From: Candidatus Peregrinibacteria bacterium
Lineage (GTDB): Bacteria > Patescibacteriota > Gracilibacteria > UBA1369 > JABINC01
Assembly (NCBI GenBank): GCA_030700255.1
Contig: JAUYJN010000005.1
Span: forward strand, 1-32,623
DNA length: 32,623 bases
Reading direction: 5' to 3'
Under the pieces are notes generated by a model. That model searched no databases. It saw only the letters and a list, made by a program, of their open reading frames with translations, and was not told where the DNA came from. Position 1 is the stretch's first letter. Every line of letters starts with the position of its first letter. Positions 28,601 to 32,623 of this stretch are shown here, in pieces. The position numbers were made by a program, and so were the translations under genes.

Positions 28601-29446
28601 CTTGCGGCACTTACGGAGGATGAAGTTAGAAATTCCGATGGACTTGTGTTTATAAGAAATCTACTAAATTCGGTTGTTGAAACAGTGTTTGGCGGTGGAG
28701 TAAGCGGAGGCACAACAGCCTCACAATGTGATAATCCGGACGGGAATAATTTGATTCCACATGTTTTATCATCATTTATTTGTCAGGTTTACTATGACCC
28801 AAACAATACAAATGACGAATGGAAACCATACAAAGTAAACCAAAAAGTAGATTTTGAATACTTAGATGGATATGGAGAGTTTATAGATAATGTGCTATTG
28901 GGAGACCTCAGCTCAAGTAGTTTACAGAACTACGCCGCCAACTATGATCCATTTGCACAACTTAATGATCAAGGTACTCGTGGCAAAGTTTACAAATTCA
29001 ATGGAAACGTAACGATAGGCAATGGTCAGCCAATTCCAGTACTTGAAGGAGGAGCGAAGACTATAATCGTAGATGGAGACCTAAATATAAATAGCGACAT
29101 AACTTATCCGAATGACATAAATTTACAGGATCATGAAATCAGCTCAATCGCATTTATCGTGATGGGAGATATAAATATAAGTACAAACGTTCAAAATCTA
29201 GCCGGAGTTTATGTAAGCCGAGGTGGAGCATTTAACAATATCGGTGACATTTCAAACAAACAATTAATATTCCGAGGATCAGTATTCGGAAACCTACAAC
29301 CACTTATAAACAACAGAGCCTTCATAGGCGCACCGGTCCTCGATGGAGGAAATGTCGTAATTCGATACGATAACCGAGCTCTCCGTAACACGCCTCCCGG
29401 CCTCAAAGATGCAATCGACCTGAAATGGTTGCGAGTTGCCAGGTAA
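22682..29446 (+). CDS. Secreted, modular, cysteine-rich surface protein (DUF4215-like repeats)
   Basis: The 2,254-aa product has a clear Sec signal peptide: MKK, a hydrophobic core, then AYA with cleavage expected after residue 28. A Ca-binding-like acidic segment (DDDGDGEFNED and DNDGDGNIDEDG) lies at about 154-182. DUF11-like beta domains are suggested at about 262-305 and 1707-1790. From about 767 to 1545 there are five beta-sandwich-like modules, each opening with CxDxxL and about 160 residues apart. The first four end in CGDGIxxxGExCDD repeats (about 894, 1056, 1215, 1362, 1394), matching the Myxococcus-type cysteine-rich repeat (DUF4215). An Asp/Gly/Pro linker follows. The last 150 residues (GNVTIGNG, KTIIVDGDLNINSDITYP) look like a beta-solenoid, ending ALRNTPPGLKDAIDLKWLRV. 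No membrane anchor or LPXTG motif is seen, so attachment is unknown. A role in adhesion or cell contact is inferred. Confidence 0.85.
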   Translation: MKKFLSKIPGLTLTILLIIILAINVAYAVKPAKKAQSPFNGLLQIVESLNPLGKNPTLPLIIGGPMTPDTTPSRPCILMPPEYYNPANPYDRWPIVTTWYYDVLNNFSGYIIDAVDQDSNNRFSEAVDTYTRPLPQNSFNNFCFNAGQDKNPYVDDDGDGEFNEDRPGGGDNDGDGNIDEDGWPWDGNFGDYGTLALYQGNENGDTGTNSNDVTYPVVDERRFMVVSKCDDPNTSTSTNEAYDANDVTCNGQFTSLNEYTAMIDQVDIEPGDIVRFGVYVHNNSRYPDNPSAIANDVLLQFDTKTNPNKPRAAISAPNNIYHENPYNTSSPTLRDVDDLDNDGNTVEILRMATDTTRVNSLVPILLTPIPDATWLYNEQIASNPPNSNNPSYHVPFRITNGSTTIIQDYGTPPSVPITETFDPSIVNEDFELGIDQVPGCFEFDGWYFFDYQVEAAQEPLCEELDVQWMQQWPAYEPLPVLRDEFILPADGNPPVPINFSDGTDEGLYIVGDSTAPLIIQINRNGYEGDLIWELVIPDGSGNLVPYQSSVDHFCSNAATGMQQDSCNSGTTMSDNNAGIIFNRFRTNVNSTLGAAYKQNTFKVYNLNQEVILHVYAPAGNGEKTSACKEAVYFPSCQDMTLIAPITLDDLTIDLATGIEIEVDTVPEFYNGPIVFGTDNQCGVFDIDDGGSDYTDDPNPLQNLTILYEVTVDFGINDPKTAWYNINTGEPGCSTNTGEGDNITIRALSDKRGFCEQTFTLTESEPQFCTDLEVSVQPDVYLDDGSDTMTATIDINASAGWSGTLAALVCASPTNPLLCVLSLDHTAKITSINIPTGSIFDTPGTVSQAAATIGPVGDGDQVRIQIENINNELSQLYVYALPIEPACSDITPFEWCGDGIINDGEACDDGNNIDDDDCSNTCEIGETPGECTDVELTTVPTPIYLEDTSTAFDVNIDVTADPTWTGSSSTMVCPAAYANDYTLCFIFRDLTVQITNLVLTPTGPNTFINFGQLNVGPLADGQQITFTASNISDPTDVIATFTFPEDPACNDSVPFEYCGDGIVNDGEDCDSANPLTPECTDSCEFPEGPFECTDLTLTTVPTPVYLEDSSTAFDTTIDVSADPAWAGSALEILVCSSPFTLTSCQGSLDTTAEISINTSPSGSVVTNDGTNDVSVDPVVDGNQVTATVTNISDPSNTIASFVINEPFCEDSSGFEYCGDGIVNDGEDCDSANPLTPECTDSCEFPEGPLACNDVLLTIAPTYLEEGTIVNGIITVSADTGWTGDLTIYVCDDPTSTVSCLATLDTTAEINSLPNVPSGFAAGPVQDGDVVTFQVENISNAGTSIAAFASGLGAECNDNANFSLCGDGIIDTGEACDDGVNNGTGPSECRADCTLPYCGDGIQDLTEDCDDGILNGTPDSTCSISCDTPGIPGTEGPTTCTDLEITSNSQINSIPAYIEIETNPNYWGETNTATFNYSSSNPNGIFSSNDGIGTGGFLNTNDKSVLYTGNIGDTISVSDSVQQFGACSDTITITEGPNPPNEPEGPDTPGDDDGGGDTPGGGDGDDGGGDNCPQLDIITPNPKILTAPEGYIEIVSPTVPVFDTGAPAYNGPFIYSTTDTNIKFVDTETLDGASAVDNYIYNSMPIPPSVWVNGDGETGLTTSSKEIFYFDADLSQDITIIVTDQKYPTSLCGDTLQNSIMTITGPQIEKFGWVHETGGNTTDQIEREVNYQISYWNSLTNPEDPDSYPREVVITDTMAEESINGHPGIYAVLDDGSQNTMDYVLYDYEDGTDYTNNPFITNFINREIVDASGDVVIKYYRDKPSVHWLQEGNDNTWGGDAAQIHECSEVLETYLTPILAEGEVAPPPPTYEDAGILCFTGRIDTADGITVYNMEADTEFELEYQGHIYASNFCDDETNTSLTESFPNTATGTYTAGTETETISDSETLYGTCKYALTRNAGDVLFYTDADPGANLAALTEDEVRNSDGLVFIRNLLNSVVETVFGGGVSGGTTASQCDNPDGNNLIPHVLSSFICQVYYDPNNTNDEWKPYKVNQKVDFEYLDGYGEFIDNVLLGDLSSSSLQNYAANYDPFAQLNDQGTRGKVYKFNGNVTIGNGQPIPVLEGGAKTIIVDGDLNINSDITYPNDINLQDHEISSIAFIVMGDINISTNVQNLAGVYVSRGGAFNNIGDISNKQLIFRGSVFGNLQPLINNRAFIGAPVLDGGNVVIRYDNRALRNTPPGLKDAIDLKWLRVAR
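25841..26421 (+). repeat. Two nearly identical 104-bp copies of a cysteine-rich repeat, 477 bp apart
   Basis: Copies at 25841-25944 and 26318-26421 encode FEYCGDGIVNDGEDCDS and its continuation through CTDSCEFPEG, and differ at only about two silent bases. The beta-module DNA between them is less conserved. The 477-bp spacing (159 codons) equals the module length, pointing to recent duplication or gene conversion. Confidence 0.9.
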
Positions 29447-29470
29447 AAGTAGTAATATTGCGTCCCCACC

Positions 29471-29488
29471 ATGTGAATATATTCACAT
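29471..29488. promoter_or_regulatory. Perfect 18-bp palindrome with CRP-like half-sites, just ahead of holA
   Basis: ATGTGAATATATTCACAT is its own reverse complement and contains TGTGA-N6-TCACA, the classical CRP/FNR-family half-site arrangement. It ends 4 bp before the holA ATG (29493) and begins 24 bp after the surface-protein stop. As RNA it could fold into a 7-bp hairpin with a TATA loop, but no T-tract follows, so termination is unlikely. Confidence 0.5.
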
Positions 29489-29492
29489 TTCA

Positions 29493-30500
29493 ATGAACAA
29501 CATCATTCTCTTCTACGGAGAAAATACATATTTAATCAATGAGAAACTCAAGCTCTGGGAGCGGGAATTTGTCAAAAAACACGGAGATCTGAATCTTCTC
29601 AAGCTTGATGGTTCGATAACTTATACCAAAGACATTTATGAACAAACAAATCAGATGCCTTTTTTGAGTGAAAAAAAACTTGTTATCGTAAAAGGATTTT
29701 TACAAAAAAAAGCTGATGACCAAGAAACTCCGGCTAATAACCAAAAAGCTCTGGCTGATGACCAAAAAGCTCTAATAGATTATTTAGAAAAAATTGCGGA
29801 CTTCACGATTTTGGTTTTTGTGGAAACGCAGTCTCCGGACAAAAGACTTTCATTATTCAAACATCTTATCAAAAATTACCGTGCAGAAGAATTCAAAAAT
29901 TTAGAGGGATTTCTTCTACATAACTGGATCATAAAAATAGTAAAAAACTCCGGCTCGGAAATAACACTTCAAAATGCGAAATATTTAACGGAAGTCTGTG
30001 GCAATAACATGGTAGAGCTCGCATGCGAGCTCGAAAAACTTTCACTAAATCGATTGCATCAACAAATCAGAAAAGAAGATATCGATCTAATAACAGTGCC
30101 CAAACTCGCACACAATATATTTAAACTCACAGATGCAATCGCTGCAAAAAATGTAAAAACCGCCATAGAAATTTTAGAAGAAATGAAAAATTTCAACGAG
30201 GCAATGCCAATGATTTTTCACATGATTGTCCGCCAGTTTAGAATAATAATTCAAATCAAGGACTGTATGGACAAAGGTATGCAGCAAGCAGATGTCCGGC
30301 GCGAAGTGCCGGAACATCCATTTGTGATAACAAATGGGATGAAGCAAGCCGCAAATTTCTCAATGAAACAACTCAAAAAAATCTATTCCGCCCTACTCGA
30401 CATAGAAAAATCTTTCAAATCCGGCGGCATCAAAATAAGCGTAAACGACCATTCCGAATTCGAACTTGCCCTACAAAAATTCGTAGTCACAAATTGCTAA
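29493..30500 (+). CDS. holA: DNA polymerase III delta subunit
   Basis: HolA is the clamp-loader subunit that opens the beta sliding clamp during replication. The product is 335 aa, the normal length. It begins MNNIILFYGENTYLINEKL, matching the N-terminal strand and loop of the family. Further family features are FLSEKKLVIVKGF, the TILVFVE strand, the GNNMVELACELEKLSL helix of the lid region, and FHMIVRQFRIIIQIKD of the C-terminal collar domain. An upstream TTG (29436) is in frame, but it would overlap the surface-protein end and add a non-homologous leader, so I choose ATG 29493. Residues 74-94 form three tandem 7-aa units not expected in HolA. It converges with gatA, sharing 4 bp at the stop codons. 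Confidence 0.92.
   Translation: MNNIILFYGENTYLINEKLKLWEREFVKKHGDLNLLKLDGSITYTKDIYEQTNQMPFLSEKKLVIVKGFLQKKADDQETPANNQKALADDQKALIDYLEKIADFTILVFVETQSPDKRLSLFKHLIKNYRAEEFKNLEGFLLHNWIIKIVKNSGSEITLQNAKYLTEVCGNNMVELACELEKLSLNRLHQQIRKEDIDLITVPKLAHNIFKLTDAIAAKNVKTAIEILEEMKNFNEAMPMIFHMIVRQFRIIIQIKDCMDKGMQQADVRREVPEHPFVITNGMKQAANFSMKQLKKIYSALLDIEKSFKSGGIKISVNDHSEFELALQKFVVTNC
29712..29774 (+). repeat. Three tandem 21-bp units inside holA
   Basis: Units at 29712-29732, 29733-29753 and 29754-29774 encode ADDQETP, ANNQKAL and ADDQKAL. They form a hydrophilic insertion in the N-terminal domain. Copy number could vary between strains without breaking the frame. Confidence 0.85.
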
Positions 30501-31951
30501 CCCCTATCCTCGATCTTGCTCCCTACTCTAAAAAGCAAATCTTCACGGAACTGAGGAGCTATTATTTGTGTACCGATAGGGAGGCCTTCTAAATTAAATC
30601 CACTGGGAACACTCATGGCACTGAGCCCTGCGCAAGAAGCTGGACTTACTAAAGCATCCGCCATATACATAGCTACCGGGTCATTTGATTTTTCTCCGAT
30701 TTTAAATGCAGGGGTCGGTGTAACCGGAGCAATCAAAACATCTACAGTTTCAAAAACTTTATTAAAATCATTTATAATAACAGTACGAACTTTTTGTGCT
30801 TTTTTGTAATATGCGTCGACGTATCCACTAGATGAAACATAAGTTCCAATCATAATTCTTCTTTTGATTTCATCTCCAAATCCAGCCTCTCGACCTGAAC
30901 AATAATAATCATACAAATCTTTTGTCTGACCTTCCGGTTTTGAGCCATAACGTATCGTATCAAAACGAGCTAAATTTGCAGAAAGCTCTGTCGGAGACAA
31001 AATATAATAAACAGCCATTGCATATTTGGTAGTCGGCAAACTCACCTCTATGACTTCCGCACCCATTGCTTTTAATTTTCCAATTTGTTCTTTTACTCGA
31101 ATTTTTGTCTCTTCATCTATTCCATCTTCAAAATACTCTTTTGGAACACCAATTTTGAGACCCTTCACATCTTGCCCGAGAGCCTCCAAATAATTTGGCA
31201 CTTCTTTGTCAGGAGTCACCGAATCATATTCATCTTTTCCTGCTGTAACCTGAAGTACTCGAGCTGAGTCTTCAACAGTCAAAGAAAAATGTCCAATCGT
31301 ATCATAAGAAGAGGCCATAGAAGTGACTCCGGCACGAGAAACTCTACCATAAGTAACTTTGAGTCCAACTAAATTACAAAAAGATGCGGGCTGCCTTATA
31401 GAACCACCTGTGTCAGTACCCATTGAAAAAACTGCCATACCTTTGGCAGTAGCACTGGCTCCGCCGCCACTCGATCCACCGGCTACACGAGTTAAATCAT
31501 AAGGGTTTTTTGTTACACCAAACGCAGAGTGCTCCGTCGATGCTCCACAAGCAAATTCATCCATATTTTGTTTGCCGAGGATAACTACTCCGGCATCCTT
31601 TAGCCGCTTCGTTGCAGTCGCATCATACGGCGAAATCATATTTTTTGTAATTTTAGAACCATTGGTCGTTCGCATACCCTGGCTCGCATAAATATCTTTG
31701 AGTCCACATGGAACCCCCTCAAGAGGCAAAAACTCTTCACCTGCTTTAACTTTACGAGAGATATCCACATCAATTTCTTTTGCTCTCTCAATCGCACCTT
31801 CACTATCTACAGTCAAATAAGCATTCAATTCTTCGTTATGTGCAGCTATCTGCGCCAAATAAGCGCGAGTTAGTTCTTCACACGTAAATTCACCACTTTT
31901 GTATCCGGAGTGTATACTGCCAATTGTTAAATTTTCTAAGTCTAGAGTCAA
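30497..31951 (-). CDS. gatA: Asp/Glu-tRNA amidotransferase subunit A
   Basis: GatA is the amidase of the GatCAB complex. It releases ammonia from glutamine to convert Glu-tRNA(Gln) or Asp-tRNA(Asn) to the amide form. The 484-aa product has the amidase signature. Catalytic Lys85 is in GLKDIYAS, Ser160 in GGSSGGGAS, and Ser184 in GTDTGGSIRQPASF. The spacings (75 and 24) equal those of characterised GatA proteins. The start is TTG at 31951, since no in-frame ATG lies upstream and the next methionine is inside the conserved core. It follows gatC after 82 bp and overlaps the holA end by 4 bp tail to tail. gatB is not in the window. Confidence 0.96.
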   Translation of the reverse strand: MTLDLENLTIGSIHSGYKSGEFTCEELTRAYLAQIAAHNEELNAYLTVDSEGAIERAKEIDVDISRKVKAGEEFLPLEGVPCGLKDIYASQGMRTTNGSKITKNMISPYDATATKRLKDAGVVILGKQNMDEFACGASTEHSAFGVTKNPYDLTRVAGGSSGGGASATAKGMAVFSMGTDTGGSIRQPASFCNLVGLKVTYGRVSRAGVTSMASSYDTIGHFSLTVEDSARVLQVTAGKDEYDSVTPDKEVPNYLEALGQDVKGLKIGVPKEYFEDGIDEETKIRVKEQIGKLKAMGAEVIEVSLPTTKYAMAVYYILSPTELSANLARFDTIRYGSKPEGQTKDLYDYYCSGREAGFGDEIKRRIMIGTYVSSSGYVDAYYKKAQKVRTVIINDFNKVFETVDVLIAPVTPTPAFKIGEKSNDPVAMYMADALVSPASCAGLSAMSVPSGFNLEGLPIGTQIIAPQFREDLLFRVGSKIEDRG

Positions 31952-31962
31952 AATATGTTTTT

Positions 31963-32010
31963 ATTATTTAGAATATATGATTTACCTTCAAATGTTACTC
32001 TTAAGAGTAA
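31963..32010 (-). promoter_or_regulatory. Possible gatA promoter with an adjacent 16-bp palindrome
   Basis: In the 82-bp gatC-gatA gap, minus-strand TTGAAG (31991-31986) is followed after 17 bp by AATAAT (31968-31963), a fair promoter. A perfect palindrome, TTACTCTTAAGAGTAA (31995-32010), lies 3 bp upstream of the -35 box. It has no T-tract, so it is more like a protein-binding site than a terminator. Confidence 0.35.
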
Positions 32011-32033
32011 AACTAAGTACCAAATTACAAATA

Positions 32034-32342
32034 TCACAATACCGATGGTACTCTTATTTGTTTGCGCTCAACCGGTAATTCGGTACAAGCAAGTAAAGCG
32101 TCCCGCCTTTCAAATACATCACCGGGAATCAAATCACACTTTACACTGTCCTCTCTAAGTACATTTTCAAGGCCTGTAACCTGACACGTCTCTTCTACCC
32201 CGTCAGTATCAACTTCTTTTAACATTTCCATCCACTGCAAAATACCGGTCAACTGAGTAGAAAATTTTTCAACCTCCTCTTCACTTAATTTTAACCGTGC
32301 CAGATGCGCAATGTGCCGAACTTCTTCAGATGTAAGCTTCAT
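32034..32342 (-). CDS. gatC: Asp/Glu-tRNA amidotransferase subunit C
   Basis: GatC is the small subunit that stabilises GatA in the GatCAB complex. From ATG 32342 the product is 102 aa, the usual size. It opens with MKLTSEEVRHIAHLARLKLSEEE in two overlapping stretches, the family N terminus, and closes with RKQIRVPSVL, matching the usual (V)PxVL end. The frame is open 16 codons further upstream to a TTG at 32390, but that leader is not conserved in the family. The stop is TGA, which supports standard stop usage here. It lies directly upstream of gatA on the same strand. Confidence 0.93.
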   Translation of the reverse strand: MKLTSEEVRHIAHLARLKLSEEEVEKFSTQLTGILQWMEMLKEVDTDGVEETCQVTGLENVLREDSVKCDLIPGDVFERRDALLACTELPVERKQIRVPSVL

Positions 32343-32486
32343 AGTTTTGTATAACGCAGCAATACTACTAAAACCATCAAAACCTTTCAAGACAATATAC
32401 CTTTGAACATAACCCTACAAAAAGCCAATCCAACACCTACCACTCAACCCTCCCCAAACCCATCGATTCAACACTGATTCTCAAGC

Positions 32487-32623
32487 TCACCTTTTTGCCA
32501 AATATTTCTTATCCATAACATGGGTAATTTCATGATGCTCCTTGCAAAGAAGCACTAGATGCCTCGGATCATGGCTCCTTTGGATCCCAAATCGTATCGT
32601 ATGATGAATTGTTTTCGCATCTC
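32487..32623 (-). CDS. HNH endonuclease, C-terminal end (runs off the right edge)
   Basis: The last 44 codons before TGA 32487 are open to the right edge of the window. They read IHHTIRFGIQRSHDPRHLV and LLCKEHHEITHVMDKKYLAKR. This has the HH...HDPRHLVLLCxxHHxxxH layout of HNH nucleases, with the paired first histidines, the central His/Asp-Pro element and the final histidines expected to form the metal site. The N-terminal part is outside the window. It ends 144 bp ahead of gatC on the same strand. It may be the same family as the truncated gene at the left edge. Confidence 0.75.
   Translation of the reverse strand, partial: DAKTIHHTIRFGIQRSHDPRHLVLLCKEHHEITHVMDKKYLAKR

Noticed and set aside
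30015-30032. Perfect 18-bp palindrome inside holA
   Set aside because: It encodes conserved residues of the ELACEL helix and has no noncoding context; probably a codon coincidence.
1-32623. Window as a closed circle (plasmid or phage) joined through the HNH gene
   Set aside because: Joining base 32623 to base 1 puts the two HNH-type frames out of phase, and the window carries several chromosomal housekeeping genes.
1-32623. Recoded UGA (glycine) as in some related lineages
   Set aside because: TGA ends truB, gatC and the right HNH gene at the expected C termini, and conserved genes contain no internal TGA.

Overview
The window looks like a piece of a small-genome bacterium of the Candidate Phyla Radiation, possibly Peregrinibacteria-like. 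That placement is an inference from gene content: a free-standing riboflavin kinase, a MurE-type ligase without its N-terminal domain, an archaeal-type triosephosphate isomerase, and very large uncharacterised and surface proteins. The standard code (table 11) fits: UGA ends truB, gatC and the right-hand HNH gene at family-appropriate C termini, and all conserved genes are open without reading UGA as glycine. This argues against the UGA=Gly lineages (Gracilibacteria/Absconditabacteria in the strict sense). Hardly any start codon has a Shine-Dalgarno sequence.

Layout. (1) 1-384, minus: the 5' half of an HNH-endonuclease-like gene, with a promoter and a 220-bp noncoding stretch that holds six copies of a 9-bp motif. 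(2) 698-4838, minus: a compact housekeeping block read right to left, tpiA - hpf - ribF (kinase only) - murE-like - truB, with gaps of 12-19 bp among the last four. (3) 4839-5325: a divergent intergenic region with a small, amber-interrupted ORF that resembles an integrase C terminus, then a well-formed sigma70-type promoter facing right. (4) 5326-29446, plus: about 24 kb made of three very large ORFs. They are a 703-aa coiled-coil protein with one membrane segment and a Pro/Thr tail, a 4,965-aa protein of unknown family, and a 2,254-aa secreted, disulfide-rich modular surface protein. Between the first two lies a decayed or recoded ORF of about 80 codons, followed by an intrinsic terminator. 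(5) 29493-30500, plus: holA, whose start sits just behind a perfect 18-bp CRP-like palindrome. (6) 30497-32342, minus: gatA and gatC, converging on holA with a 4-bp tail overlap. (7) 32487-32623, minus: the 3' end of a gene with a clear HNH motif.

How it fits together. The minus-strand genes serve translation (truB, hpf, gatCA), cell-wall precursor synthesis, flavin synthesis and glycolysis. The plus-strand island is the accessory and most novel part. I infer that it encodes a cell-envelope or cell-surface apparatus: a membrane-anchored coiled coil, a giant mostly helical protein with one Gly-rich beta segment, and an exported adhesin-like protein. No family I recognise covers the 4,965-aa protein, so its function is open. 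I saw no tRNA, rRNA, CRISPR array or complete mobile element.
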